DNA from: JANTGF01 sp963750735 | GTDB lineage: Bacteria; Bacteroidota; Bacteroidia; Bacteroidales; VadinHA17 | Assembly (NCBI GenBank): GCA_963750735.1 | Contig: CAVVRY010000009.1 | Coordinates: forward strand, 1-64,000 | Reading direction: 5' to 3' | Length of the DNA stretch: 64,000 nt | Shown: positions 29,593-39,302 of the stretch, piece after piece | Position numbering within the stretch: the first letter of the stretch is position 1 | How the letters are laid out: each line of letters starts with the position of its first letter | Program-made: the position numbers and the translations under genes | Notes under the pieces: model-generated | Told to the model about the DNA's origin: nothing | Database searches by the model: none | Seen by the model: the letters and a program-made list of their open reading frames with translations, nothing else

Positions 29593-30132
29593 ATGAAAAA
29601 GTTAATGGTACTTATTGGCACATTCCTGGCCGTTTCAATTGTCTTACAGGCTCAGGAACAAAAGGCGGAGTATTTGGAAAAAGTGCAAACTTTGGACTCT
29701 ACCCTTGAAAATCTATATGGTGTAATTTCAGGAGAAAAAGGTGAGGCTCGGGATTGGGAACTTATGAGATTTTTATTCCATCCCGATGCTAAATTAATTC
29801 CAGCCGGAAAAAACAAAGAAGGTCTCTATCAGGCCCGCTATATGACTGTTGATGAATATATTACAGGTTCAGGAAAATGGCTGGTAGAAAACGGATTTTT
29901 TGAAAAGGAAATTCATAGAGTTGTTAATGAATTTGGAAATATTGTCCAGGTTTTTAGCAGTTATGAATCCTTTAGAAGTGAGGCAGATGAGGAACCATTT
30001 ATGCGTGGAATCAACAGCATTCAGTTATTAAATGATGGCACAAGGTGGTGGATCATTAATATATACTGGACACAAGAATCACCGGAGAATCCAATTCCAA
30101 AAGAGTATTTGCCAAAAAAGAAGAAAAGATAA
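29593..30132 (+). CDS. secreted NTF2-like protein
   Basis: A 179-residue exported protein from the ATG at 29593; an upstream in-frame ATG at 29491 would add a 34-residue extension that destroys the signal peptide. The signal MKKLMVLIGTFLAVSIVLQA ends at AQEQ. The mature part is an NTF2/SnoaL-like fold: a long first helix, then FLFHPDAKLIPAG, VDEYITGSGKW and the paired strands FGNIVQVFSSYESFRS and WWIINIYWTQES. It probably binds a small ligand in the periplasm; no reaction can be assigned. The gene ends 18 bases before the convergent CocE gene. Confidence 0.8.
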   Translation: MKKLMVLIGTFLAVSIVLQAQEQKAEYLEKVQTLDSTLENLYGVISGEKGEARDWELMRFLFHPDAKLIPAGKNKEGLYQARYMTVDEYITGSGKWLVENGFFEKEIHRVVNEFGNIVQVFSSYESFRSEADEEPFMRGINSIQLLNDGTRWWIINIYWTQESPENPIPKEYLPKKKKR

Positions 30133-30150
30133 GAACTATTTCCTCTCCTC

Positions 30151-32037
30151 CTATTTAACTATTGGTAACCTTATTTGAGAAGGGTAATCTTTAGAGTGAT
30201 GCACTTTGTTATTGGCAATAACTCCTTCTTTTTCATCATAATTTGTTCCACCTGTGTTCAGGTTTCTGGCAAAACGTGGGAAATTACTACTAGATACCTC
30301 AATCCGGATACGATGTCCTTTTTCAAAGTAATTACTTGTGGATAAAGGTGTTAAATCAACCTGATAAATCTTGCCTTCTTCCATAAAAACCTCTTTATCA
30401 TAACCTTCCCTATACCGAACCCGCTGAATGGTTTCATCCAAATTGTAGGCAGTGCCGTCAGGGTAAACATCAATTAGTTTGAGGGTAAAATCTGTATCCT
30501 TTACATCTGATGAAACAAACAAAGTAGCTTCAATAAAGCCGGAAACTTCCACTCCTTCTTTCAATGGTTCGGTAGAGAATATCAAAATATCTTCCCGTTT
30601 TTCCAATTCCTGTTGATCTAGTGAACCTGCTCTAACAGCATTCCCCATACAACAAACATTTCCCCCATAGGAAGGAACAGGATTCATTGGGTCATAAACA
30701 AAGCTATCAGGATTGTCCCTCTTCCTTGGTTTTGAAGTAGACAATTCCCCGGTTCCGTTTATGGAATTTGCATGGCCATCGCTATTTATATAATAGGTAG
30801 TCATTTCAGTATTTCCCGGGGGCCATGTTTCTGAGGCCTGCCAAATATTACTTCCCATTGTATAGTATTGAACCCTGGGAGTTTTTTCTTTGAAGTCGTT
30901 TTGCTCACCCTTGAGCCAGAGATCAAACCATGAGTATATTTGTTCGTTATAATTCAGTCTTGCATCCCCCACATTTCGTTCTCCAACCATGGTATTTTCG
31001 CTTGCTCTTGTAAACCCACAATGAGTCGTGGGAGCAATTACCAGGTACTGATTTTCTCTGGTCTCAGGATCTTTTGAATTGTTTCGTACATGATTAAAAA
31101 GAGCCAGATTGGGACTTATAGATACATCATACCAGGACGCAAACCAGAATCCAGGTACATTTATATCCTTATCATCATGATACAGTCCACCAGTGTACCA
31201 ATCTTCGTGATTGGGTGTACGGCGAACCATTTTATCGAAAACTTCCCGTTTCCCATGGATGTTTTGAAGAATATCCTGGATAGGAAGATGCTTTAAAGCC
31301 TCTGACATATCAACCCTTGGATTTTCAGGAGCCAAATCATAATACCTTGATATACGTATTAAGTCCTCCTGAGTCGCTCCTGCAGGTATTCTTGGTTTAA
31401 ATTTATCGTGTTCAACCCCATATAACCAGGAGAAGAACAACATTTGTTCGGCACCCCCACGATACCAGTTTCCCTGCTCGTAATAATCTCCTACCCGACC
31501 AACTCCTGCACCATATGCCTGAGGTACCATAGCTGCAAAGGAAGGATGGTCCAGGGCAGCCACAGCCATTTGCCATTCAGCTGTTGATGAACAACCGTAG
31601 GTTCCTATTTTACCATTTGACCAGGTTTGGTCCTTCATCCATGTAAATGCATCATATCCATCTGTTAAGGGTACGCCTAATATATCCCATTCACCCTCAG
31701 AGTAGTACCGACCGCGCTCATTTTGAATGACAAAAGCATATCCCCTTTTCACAGCTTCATAGGCTCTGCGGGCTGTTCCGGTTCTTTCTTTTCCATCTCC
31801 CCAGGAATTAAAATTATAAGGAGTTCTTATAAAAATAATGGGCACCTTTTTATCAGTTTTTGGGCGGTATATATCTGTTGCCAGCCGAATGCCATCCCGC
31901 ATGGGCATCATAACTTTCTGTTCAACAATGGCTATTTCATTTAGCTGTTCAAGAATGTCATCCTGGGCCTGCAGGCTATAGCTAAATGTTAAGAAAAATG
32001 TAAGAAACAGGGACAACAAAAGATCTTGCTTTTTCAT
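30151..32037 (-). CDS. CocE/NonD (S15) hydrolase, secreted
   Basis: A 628-residue exported enzyme (signal about 1-25, ending LQAQD). The alpha/beta-hydrolase domain has the typical N-terminal DGIRLATDIYRP and RTPYNF, the oxyanion/nucleophile region GTYGCSSTAEW with probable nucleophile Ser150, and CGFTRAS near the His position. A C-terminal jelly-roll (X-Pro dipeptidyl-peptidase C domain) starts at about 470 and includes TDFTLKLIDVYPDGTA. The family includes X-Pro dipeptidases and acyl/ester hydrolases, so the exact substrate is open. A second S15 protein is coded at 33335. Confidence 0.88.
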   Translation of the reverse strand: MKKQDLLLSLFLTFFLTFSYSLQAQDDILEQLNEIAIVEQKVMMPMRDGIRLATDIYRPKTDKKVPIIFIRTPYNFNSWGDGKERTGTARRAYEAVKRGYAFVIQNERGRYYSEGEWDILGVPLTDGYDAFTWMKDQTWSNGKIGTYGCSSTAEWQMAVAALDHPSFAAMVPQAYGAGVGRVGDYYEQGNWYRGGAEQMLFFSWLYGVEHDKFKPRIPAGATQEDLIRISRYYDLAPENPRVDMSEALKHLPIQDILQNIHGKREVFDKMVRRTPNHEDWYTGGLYHDDKDINVPGFWFASWYDVSISPNLALFNHVRNNSKDPETRENQYLVIAPTTHCGFTRASENTMVGERNVGDARLNYNEQIYSWFDLWLKGEQNDFKEKTPRVQYYTMGSNIWQASETWPPGNTEMTTYYINSDGHANSINGTGELSTSKPRKRDNPDSFVYDPMNPVPSYGGNVCCMGNAVRAGSLDQQELEKREDILIFSTEPLKEGVEVSGFIEATLFVSSDVKDTDFTLKLIDVYPDGTAYNLDETIQRVRYREGYDKEVFMEEGKIYQVDLTPLSTSNYFEKGHRIRIEVSSSNFPRFARNLNTGGTNYDEKEGVIANNKVHHSKDYPSQIRLPIVK

Positions 32038-32249
32038 TTTTAGAAGGAATTTGGCTTAATAAATAATGGGTTTAAAGATAGAAAAATCAATCTAAGATGA
32101 AAACTGTGGAATCATCGATAGAGTAGACGGTAATTTTATACTTATGGTAGTAATTATGGGCATAAAGATTACCCATTAATCCATATATTTCAATTCCAGC
32201 AAGCTGTTATTAAAAACAAAATATGATGTCAAAATTCAGTTACAAAAGC

Positions 32250-32642
32250 CTAAATTTTCATCGCAATGAAATAACTTATTACAGATACTGAAGCGGCCAA
32301 CACGGACCCCCAGATTAAATCCACAACAGTTACCAGAATTGGCCAGTCCTTTAAAGTGGCCAGGTTTGTTAAATCATAGGTTGCATAGGTTATAAGGCCA
32401 AAGAAAGCACCATACAACAATGCGTGTATCCAGGAGTTCTTTTCAACTGCTGGTGAGATAACAAATACTACAAGGCCCACTATAAAAAGCAGGTAAAAAA
32501 TTATTGCCGCAAGCCAATTGACATCTGGTTTCATGAGGAAGCCAATTTGCTCCTGATAGAAATTCTTTGCCACCAGTACCAGCCATATCATATCAATGAT
32601 AAAAAATACGGGCAACGCAATTAGGAATAATCTTGTGAACAT
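32250..32642 (-). CDS. DUF2177 membrane protein
   Basis: A 130-residue inner-membrane protein with four transmembrane helices. DUF2177 is recognised by IDMIWLVLVAKNFYQEQIG at the start and the pair GAFFGLITYATYDLTNLAT and DLIWGSVLA. The function is unknown. In several bacteria such genes sit in light-stress or photolyase clusters, which fits the photolyase and photoreceptor-like regulator elsewhere in the window, but it is 6 kb from the regulator and lacks the shared promoter element. Confidence 0.85.
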   Translation of the reverse strand: MFTRLFLIALPVFFIIDMIWLVLVAKNFYQEQIGFLMKPDVNWLAAIIFYLLFIVGLVVFVISPAVEKNSWIHALLYGAFFGLITYATYDLTNLATLKDWPILVTVVDLIWGSVLAASVSVISYFIAMKI

Positions 32643-32802
32643 ATTTTATTCTTTTAAGTTTAGATAAAAGTAAAAAATATATTGTATCCATTTCTTTCTT
32701 TTTTTAATATCTTCGCTTTCTATCCATAAAAGTTGAGAATTAGACAGGATTAACATTTATAAAAATTAGCTCTTCAAAAAACTCTCTATCAAATAAGATA
32801 TC

Positions 32803-33267
32803 ATGGGGAAATTGATCATAAATAGTTACTCAGAATTTGAACAATATGTTGGAAAAGAACTGGGCGTTTCAAACTACCATAAGATAAGCCAGGAGCAAAT
32901 CAATATGTTCGCAGATGCGACTTTAGATCATCAATGGATACATGTTGATACCGAAAGGGTCAAAAAGGAAAGTCCATATGGGACAACAATTGCTCATGGG
33001 TATTTAAATCTCTCAATACTACCCTATTTATGGGATCAGGTTATTGAAGTAAATAATATAAAAATGCTGGTTAATTATGGTATTGAAAAACTAAAATTTA
33101 GCCAGCCCGTTTTAGTGGACACTGAAGTAAGAATAAGGGCAAAATTGAACTCATTAAAGGATTTAAGAGGGATTACCAAAGCTGAAATCAATGTGATTCT
33201 TGAAATAAAGGACAATAAAAAACCCGCTTTGGATGCAGTATTAATATTCTTATATCATTTTAAATAA
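32803..33267 (+). CDS. MaoC-like (R)-specific enoyl-CoA hydratase
   Basis: A 154-residue hot-dog-fold protein. The hydratase motif is FADATLDHQWIHVDTERVKK, with the catalytic Asp and His in DHQWIH, followed by SPYGTTIAHGYLNLSILP, the family's conserved AHG turn. It would hydrate trans-2-enoyl-CoA to the (R)-3-hydroxyacyl-CoA in the cytoplasm. Members work as dimers. It has no fatty-acid or polyhydroxyalkanoate genes next to it and the next gene starts 67 bases later. Confidence 0.88.
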   Translation: MGKLIINSYSEFEQYVGKELGVSNYHKISQEQINMFADATLDHQWIHVDTERVKKESPYGTTIAHGYLNLSILPYLWDQVIEVNNIKMLVNYGIEKLKFSQPVLVDTEVRIRAKLNSLKDLRGITKAEINVILEIKDNKKPALDAVLIFLYHFK

Positions 33268-33334
33268 TTACTTTAAGTAAACCTATTAAATTATTATATA
33301 TTAATTATTAAACCAATTTATAAAAATCTATATT

Positions 33335-35201
33335 ATGAAAAGAAAATTCCGTTTTCAGTATGTTCTGATTATTGTTGCTTTTTCCTGCATATTTATACAA
33401 GCTGCAAATTCGCAGGAAAATAAAAATCCTGAAGACGACAAAGCCGTACCCATTTTTAAAGATGGGGAAGCCCAGATTGTTCCTGCTTTTGAAGATTCTG
33501 AAAAATGGATCCGTCATGACCTATGGGTGGAAACCGAATTCGATACCGATGGTGATGGCAAACCAGATCGCATGCACGTAGCAGTAACCCGACCATATCA
33601 AACTGATAAAGGGCTTAAATTACCAGTGGTTTATGTCTCAAGCCCCTATTTTGCAGGTACTGCATCCGGTTCCCTGGAATATTTCTGGAATGTACGGCAA
33701 GAATTAAATGCTGTTCCTACTCCACGGGTACACCAACCCGAAATTGTAAGAAGAGGTAAACGACCCATAATTTCAAATTCACATATTAAGACCTGGGTAC
33801 CTCGTGGCTATATTGTGGTTCATTCTTCTTCGCCCGGAACAGGTCTTTCTGACGGATCTCCTACTGTTGGAGGCGATAATGAATCCCTTGCACCCAAGGC
33901 AGTAATCGACTGGCTATGTGGGCGTGCAAACGGGTACACCGAGCGTGATGGAAATGTAAAAGTGGAAGCTTTCTGGTCTACAGGTAAAGTTGGCATGACA
34001 GGGACTTCATACAATGGCACACTACCCGTTGCAGCCGCAACTACCGGAGTGGAAGGACTCGAAGCAATTATTCCTATTGCTCCAAATACTTCTTACTACC
34101 ATTATTATCGCTCCAACGGATTGGTACGTAGCCCTGGTGGATGGCTGGGTGAGGATATAGATGTTCTTTACGACTTTATTCACAGTGGTGATGAATCAAA
34201 AAGAGCTTACAGCAACTCTGTTATAAGGGACAAAGAAATGGCAGAGGGAAGAGATAGAATTACTGGAGATTACAATGATTTCTGGGCAGGCAGGGATTAT
34301 TTGAATGATATGAAACCTATGAAAGCAGCTTTATTGATGTCACATGGTTTTAACGATTGGAATGTTGTTCCGGAACATAGCCTGAGAATATATGAAGCTG
34401 CAAAAGAAAAAGGCCTTCCCGTACAAATATTCTACCATCAGGGTGGGCATGGCGGACCTCCCCCAATGAAAATCATGAACAGATGGTTTACCCGCTACCT
34501 CCATGGAATTGAGAATGGAGTGGAGAATGATCCCAGGGCATGGATTGTTCGTGAAAACGACGATAGGAAAAATCCTACTCCTTATAAAGACTATCCAAAT
34601 CCTGATGCATCCATGGTGAAGTTTTATCTCTCAGCTGGAGCCCCTTCTATCGGAAAACTTAGTTCAACTCCTCAAACAGGGCAGGGAAAAGAGACCCTGG
34701 TTGATAATTTTTCTTTCGATGGTTCGACTTTGGCTAAGGCTGAAATTACCAATCACCGTTTGATTTATCTTACACCTAAGCTTGCTGAAGCTGTTCATAT
34801 TTCCGGTACTTCAAAAATTAGCTATTAAACTGGCTTGCAGCAAGCCTGCAGCCAACCTTTCAGTATGGCTGGTATCATTGCCATGGAATGAAAGAAGAAA
34901 TTCCAAAATAACCGATAATATTATTACCCGTGGCTGGGCCGATCCGCAAAATCACAAATCCCTTACTGAAAGTGAGCCTTTAAAACCTGGAAAGTTTTAT
35001 GAATTTTCTTTCAATCTGCAGCCAGATGACCAGATAATTCCGGCCGGACAGCAAATAGGCCTCATGATTTTTTCAAGCGACAGGGAATTTACCCTCAGGC
35101 CCGATCCAGGAACTGAATTGACTATTGACCTGGATGCTACGAATATCGCCATACCTATTGTTGGTGGTAAGGAAGCACTAAAAAATGCTTTTGAAGAATA
35201 A
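33335..35201 (+). pseudogene. X-Pro dipeptidyl-peptidase family (S15) protein, frameshifted
   Basis: The first frame (33335-34828) has a signal peptide ending AANSQ, the nucleophile GMTGTSYNGTLPVAA (GxSYxG), catalytic Asp in SHGFNDWNV and His in YHQGGHGGPP. The second frame (34782-35201) is the C-terminal jelly-roll (LSVWLVSLPWNE ... LMIFSSDREFTLRP). Removing one A from the AAAAA run near 34809-34813 gives SGTSKLAIKLACSKPAANL and a single protein of about 620 residues. It would release X-Pro dipeptides from peptides outside the cytoplasm. The break is most likely a read error. Confidence 0.87.
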
Positions 35202-35227
35202 CAATATAAGAAAGGAATTAGTAAATA

Positions 35228-35881
35228 ATGAAGCCCAGGGTTAAAGTTTGTTGTATAAGTAGCATAGAAGAGGCGCAGACTGCAATTCAATTTGGTGCAT
35301 CAGCAATTGGACTGGTTGGTAAAATGCCCAGTGGCCCGGGTGTAATTAATGACAAACTTATTTATGAAATAGCAAGAAATGTCCCACCACCTATTGGAAC
35401 ATTTTTGCTTACCAGTGAAACTAGCTTTGAAAATATCCTTGAGCACCATATAATTGCGCAAACCAATACCATTCAATTGGTGGATGCCATTTCAATTGAA
35501 GTCTTAAAAAAAATCAGAATTGCCTTACCCGGAGTAAAATTGGTACAGGTTATCCATGTTATTGATGAAGAATCAGTCGCTGAAGCGATTCAGATATCAG
35601 AATATGTTGATGCCATCCTGCTGGATAGCGGAAATCCCAATTTAAAAATCAAAGAACTGGGTGGAACCGGCAGGGTTCACAATTGGAAATTAAGCAGAAA
35701 AATAAGGGAAAGCATTCAAATTCCGGTCTTCCTGGCTGGTGGTTTGAATCCTGAGAATGTAAAACAGGCCATTCAGGAAGTTGAACCATTTGGCCTGGAT
35801 GTATGCAGTGGAGTCAGGATTGATGGTAAGCTTGATAAAATTAAATTGGGATCTTTTATGAAGAATATTGATAAGGCCTAA
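35228..35881 (+). CDS. TrpF-like phosphoribosylanthranilate isomerase
   Basis: A 217-residue TIM barrel of the TrpF family. The catalytic Cys region is VKVCCISSIEEAQ (usual form K-x-CG), the phosphate-binding end has FLAGGLNPENVKQAI and GLDVCSGVR, and LLDSGNPN followed by GGTGRVHNW is diagnostic, with the catalytic Asp in the former. TrpF converts phosphoribosylanthranilate in tryptophan synthesis. No other trp gene is near, so this may be a paralogue with another substrate. It starts 27 bases after the S15 gene, hinting at co-transcription. Confidence 0.83.
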   Translation: MKPRVKVCCISSIEEAQTAIQFGASAIGLVGKMPSGPGVINDKLIYEIARNVPPPIGTFLLTSETSFENILEHHIIAQTNTIQLVDAISIEVLKKIRIALPGVKLVQVIHVIDEESVAEAIQISEYVDAILLDSGNPNLKIKELGGTGRVHNWKLSRKIRESIQIPVFLAGGLNPENVKQAIQEVEPFGLDVCSGVRIDGKLDKIKLGSFMKNIDKA

Positions 35882-35907
35882 AATTATTCATTACCTTTGG
35901 TTTACAA

Positions 35908-36312
35908 ATGAATCGAAACTACGAAAATAGGGAATTCTGGATTTTAAGAGTTTTTGTATTCAGCTTTGCCTTGTTTGTATTCTTTGCCTTCAATAGTTCC
36001 GGGAACAGAAGTGATATATTTGAGGACAATACTGCAAGTGCTTCATCTAGCTCATTTTCAATAAATTCAGCCATACTTGCCCCCACGGCGGATTTCTTTT
36101 CGTCTATCACACTTAGAATCTCCTCTGATTATAACTTGCCGCATTATGCCCCAAATTATTATCACTTTCTTGCTTGTAAAGACATGGAAACAACTGTTTT
36201 ACAAAAGGAATGGGATGCATTATTTTTAAATCATAAACATATTCTAGAAAAATCCTTTACCATGCCCAGATATTCTTCAGGGAGTATGGATGAGGATTTC
36301 ACGATTTCTTAA
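35908..36312 (+). CDS. hypothetical membrane-anchored protein
   Basis: A possible 134-residue protein with one N-terminal transmembrane segment (about 12-28, WILRVFVFSFALFVFFAF), a Ser-rich linker and a hydrophilic tail. I recognise no family. It is 27 bases downstream of the TrpF-like gene with the same strand, and its base composition is like its neighbours. An antisense open frame covers only part of it. It may be real, but support is moderate. Confidence 0.5.
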   Translation: MNRNYENREFWILRVFVFSFALFVFFAFNSSGNRSDIFEDNTASASSSSFSINSAILAPTADFFSSITLRISSDYNLPHYAPNYYHFLACKDMETTVLQKEWDALFLNHKHILEKSFTMPRYSSGSMDEDFTIS

Positions 36313-36392
36313 TTTATTTAGTTTATTATAACAATTACTTCAAATTTCTAAAAAATCTGAAGTGGTTAATATTCATCCAAAAATTTAAAATT

Positions 36393-37241
36393 ATGAAATC
36401 AATAGTATATATATTAATTGCCGTATTTATTAGTACCATTTTATTATCTGCCTTTCCCAAACCAAAGATTGAAAGTTCAAAGGCCATTACTCTGCTTTGT
36501 ATCGAAAAACCTTCTGATGAACAATTCAACCAATCTGTTGAAATTATTACAAAACGGTTAAAAAGCTTTGGCCTGCAAGGATTTGAGGTAGAAGGAAAGA
36601 TGAAAAAAATGGCCATTCTGGTTTCCCTTACAAATGATACAGAAGTAAATGAAATCAAACCCCTGTTGACATCAAAAGGTAAATTGGAGTTTTGTGAGAC
36701 TTTGAGTAAGGATCAGCTTATTTCCCGACTTGGAAAAGAGGATAAACTGTTTTCTCTACTTTCTAATGAGGGGAAAGGAACAGATGCTGTTTTGGGTTAT
36801 TCTACAGAAGAAAACAAAGCCAGAATTGACAAATACATTGCCACTTCTCTTAAAGATAAACTGGATAAGGCTGAATTAAAATTTGCCTGGAGCAAATTTC
36901 CAGCAGAGGAAACAGCCTGGTCTTTATTCTTGCTAAATAAGGAAAATAACCTGAGTGGCAAATATGTAAACGAATCTGCTCCCAGCGCTGATGGTGAGAG
37001 TGTAATGCTCACGTTTTCAGACAAGGGCTCCATACTATGGAAAGAAATGACTTCCCGAAACGTAAACAGTCAAATCGCCATTGTAGTAGATAATGAAGTC
37101 TATTCCGCTCCACTGGTTAGAGCTGCAATTGAGCATGGCAAGTGTCAGATTACAGGAGACTTTTCAACCTCAGAAGTGAACCGCCTGGTATCAATTTTTG
37201 AAAATGGAGAAATGCCATTGAGCTTCAAATTAAAAGAATAA
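36393..37241 (+). CDS. free-standing SecD P1-head-like protein
   Basis: A 282-residue exported protein with one N-terminal hydrophobic segment (IVYILIAVFISTILLSAF). The first part (about 30-100) is the ferredoxin-like P1 base (QSVEIITKRLKSFGLQGFEVE). The C-terminal part (about 195-280) matches the SecD P1 head: SVMLTFSDKGSILWKEMT, IAIVVDNEVYSAPLV and ITGDFSTSEVNRLVSIFENG. SecD pulls secreted chains through the translocon. This protein has none of SecD's other transmembrane helices, so it cannot be a translocase itself; it may bind unfolded or secreted proteins in the periplasm (inference). Confidence 0.8.
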   Translation: MKSIVYILIAVFISTILLSAFPKPKIESSKAITLLCIEKPSDEQFNQSVEIITKRLKSFGLQGFEVEGKMKKMAILVSLTNDTEVNEIKPLLTSKGKLEFCETLSKDQLISRLGKEDKLFSLLSNEGKGTDAVLGYSTEENKARIDKYIATSLKDKLDKAELKFAWSKFPAEETAWSLFLLNKENNLSGKYVNESAPSADGESVMLTFSDKGSILWKEMTSRNVNSQIAIVVDNEVYSAPLVRAAIEHGKCQITGDFSTSEVNRLVSIFENGEMPLSFKLKE

Positions 37242-37265
37242 TTAAGCTGTATGAGAATATGGTTG

Positions 37266-37361
37266 TGCGCCATGTGAAAACCAGAGTATTTTTATTGTTT
37301 ATTGTATATTCTTAATTTTATATCAATTAATAATTTTGTGCACTGGAAACCACATGGCGCA
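37266..37361. repeat. 96-bp inverted repeat with 19-base arms
   Basis: TGCGCCATGTGAAAACCAG at 37266-37284 pairs with CTGGAAACCACATGGCGCA at 37343-37361. Eleven outer base pairs are perfect (TGCGCCATGTG/CACATGGCGCA), then two mismatches, then CCAG/CTGG. The loop is 58 bases of AT-rich sequence. It lies between the SecD-like gene and the M20 gene. It could be a very small mobile element (MITE-like) or a structured 3' end. Confidence 0.55.
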
Positions 37362-37395
37362 TAATTTATTCTGAATACTATAGACTGATTTATTT

Positions 37396-38538
37396 GTGAT
37401 AAACAAAATAAAGGAACTAAGAAGGGATCTTCATAAATTCCCTGAATTATCAGGACAGGAAAAGGAGACGGCAAAACGCATCAAAAGTTTTGTAGAGATC
37501 CACAACAAAACTGAAATAGTTGAAGGAATTGGAGGCTATGGCCTTGCTGTGGTTTATAGTTTTTCAGGTCAAGGACCGGTTATCATGATCCGATGTGAAC
37601 TGGATGCTCTGCCAATACAGGAAAAAAGCAGTGCAGAATACAAATCCTTGCAGAAAGGAGTTTCACATTCCTGTGGACACGACGGCCATATGGCCATTGT
37701 TGCGGGGCTAATTTTCTGGATTAAAGAGCAATCATTCAAACATGGTAAAATCATTCTTTTGTTCCAACCTTCGGAAGAGACAGGCAAAGGAGCAAATGAT
37801 GTGCTGAATGATCCTAAATTCAGGGAATTAAAACCCGATTATATCTTTGCCCTCCACAATATTCCTGGTGAACCATTGCATAGCATCCTTACAAAGGAAA
37901 ATAGTTACACTGCAACAGTTCAAAGTCTGGCCATATATTTAACGGGAAAAGAGTCACATGCTTCTGAGCCCGAGCAAGGCATAAATCCAGCAATGGAGAT
38001 GGCTGAAATAATAAAGGAATTTGAAAGCCTGAACAACATAGTTCCCCGAAGTGACAAATTTGCGCTGATTACACCCATTCATATGAATTTGGGACAAAAA
38101 GCATACGGCATCTCTGCCGGTTCCGGGGAATTGAATTACACTGTTAGGACCTGGAGTGAAGAGGAAATGAATGGTTTAAAAGCAGAAATTCACAATATTA
38201 TTGCCACGGTGTGTGGAACCAGGAATGTAAAATTTGAAATAGACTGGTTTGACTATTTTCCAAGAGTAATAAATGATTCATTCTGCAATAACACAATTTC
38301 ACATGCAGCTAAAGAAAATAATTTTGAGCTAAAAGAAATGGACATCCCGTTTAAGTTTGGGGAAGATTTTGGTTGGTTTTCCCATGATTATAAGGCAGCC
38401 ATGTTTGGGCTAGGAGCCGGAGTAAACTCTCCGGCCCTACATAATCCTGAATATGATTTTCCCGATGAGTTGATTGAAACAGGAATAAATATGTTTCAAT
38501 CTATAATTAAGCTTTTGTTAATTCATACCAGGAAATAA
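37396..38538 (+). CDS. M20 family amidohydrolase (IAA-amino-acid hydrolase type)
   Basis: A 380-residue cytoplasmic metalloenzyme. The family start IKELRRDLHKFPELSGQEKE fixes the beginning; the start codon is GTG. Metal ligands are in HSCGHDGHMA (Cys/His of the di-metal site), FQPSEETGKGA (catalytic Glu) and DYIFALHNIPG; LHNPEYDFPDE supplies the last His. The dimerisation domain (about 170-285) contains GKESHASEPEQG. It removes N-acyl or amide-linked groups from amino acids. No partner gene is adjacent; the substrate is unknown. Confidence 0.88.
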   Translation: MINKIKELRRDLHKFPELSGQEKETAKRIKSFVEIHNKTEIVEGIGGYGLAVVYSFSGQGPVIMIRCELDALPIQEKSSAEYKSLQKGVSHSCGHDGHMAIVAGLIFWIKEQSFKHGKIILLFQPSEETGKGANDVLNDPKFRELKPDYIFALHNIPGEPLHSILTKENSYTATVQSLAIYLTGKESHASEPEQGINPAMEMAEIIKEFESLNNIVPRSDKFALITPIHMNLGQKAYGISAGSGELNYTVRTWSEEEMNGLKAEIHNIIATVCGTRNVKFEIDWFDYFPRVINDSFCNNTISHAAKENNFELKEMDIPFKFGEDFGWFSHDYKAAMFGLGAGVNSPALHNPEYDFPDELIETGINMFQSIIKLLLIHTRK

Positions 38539-38588
38539 AGAATAATCTAAAATAACAAGGAAATGATTAACTTATAGGAAACAGGCCG

Positions 38589-39095
38589 CTAGTTGCTCAA
38601 ATCTTTAAGAACTTCCATTAAGGTCTGACGAGCATTGAAAATACGACTTTTTACAGTTCCTATATTCAGTTCCATCTCTTCTGCAATTTCCTTATACTTA
38701 TAACCCTTAAGGTGCATTTTAAAAGGATCTCTGTATTCTGGTGAAAGCCCTTCAACAGCAGCCAGAATTTCACATTCTGTATATATTGCCTCAGGTCCAA
38801 GTTTCCCTTCATCATTTGATCTGCTCATAATTTGTTCCTGAGCATCACTGTCCATTGCAGAATACTTACGAGAAGCTTTGTGATAGTTATTTATAAAAGT
38901 ATTCTTCATTATGGAAAGCATCCAGCTTTTCAAATTAGAATAATCTGATAAACGGTCCTTGTAAGAAAAAGCTTTGAGGTAAGTTTCCTGCACAAGATCA
39001 TAAGAATCATCAAAATTTGATGTAAGGCTATACGCAAATTTACGAAGGTTGTTTTCGTAACTTAATATTTGATTATTGAATTCTAATGTTGTCAT
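38589..39095 (-). CDS. ECF-type RNA polymerase sigma factor
   Basis: A 168-residue sigma-70-family protein with region 2 (LRKFAYSLTSNFDDSYDLVQ ... LKSWMLSIMKNTFINNYHK) and region 4 (LSPEYRDPFKMHLKGYKYKE ... GTVKSRIFNARQTL). I start it at 39095 (MTTLEF); an upstream in-frame start would add 21 residues that fall on the promoter. No anti-sigma gene adjoins. The neighbour upstream is a MerR regulator of CarH/LitR type, and in Bacteroidota the pair MerR plus ECF sigma is known from light- and carotenoid-related loci. Control of its promoter by that regulator is likely, because the shared element straddles the -7 box. Confidence 0.9.
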   Translation of the reverse strand: MTTLEFNNQILSYENNLRKFAYSLTSNFDDSYDLVQETYLKAFSYKDRLSDYSNLKSWMLSIMKNTFINNYHKASRKYSAMDSDAQEQIMSRSNDEGKLGPEAIYTECEILAAVEGLSPEYRDPFKMHLKGYKYKEIAEEMELNIGTVKSRIFNARQTLMEVLKDLSN

Positions 39096-39109
39096 GATTT
39101 CTAGTTTTT

Positions 39110-39149
39110 TGTTCAACAAATATAATACTTTATTAAACACTTTTCCAAA
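39110..39149 (-). promoter_or_regulatory. promoter and putative operator of the sigma gene
   Basis: On the minus strand TTTG (39149-39146), 21 bases, then TATATTTG (39124-39117) matches the Bacteroidota promoter. The element TGTTCA (39110-39115) N14 TTATTAAACA (39130-39139), written on the plus strand, brackets the -7 box. Its outer parts TGTTCA and TAAACA form an inverted repeat 18 bases apart. The same element with the same spacing lies before the fasciclin gene and, slightly diverged, before the MerR gene. Confidence 0.6.
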
Positions 39150-39302
39150 TCCAATCATGAATAGACAGCGAATTTTTACACCTAATTCTAAATAGTGATT
39201 TTACAATAAGCTCCATTAATAAGGCAATAGAGGCAATTTAGGCTCTATTAGATATAAATTATATAAATTATTGAATTTCTGTTTAACTAATAGCGCATTT
39301 AG

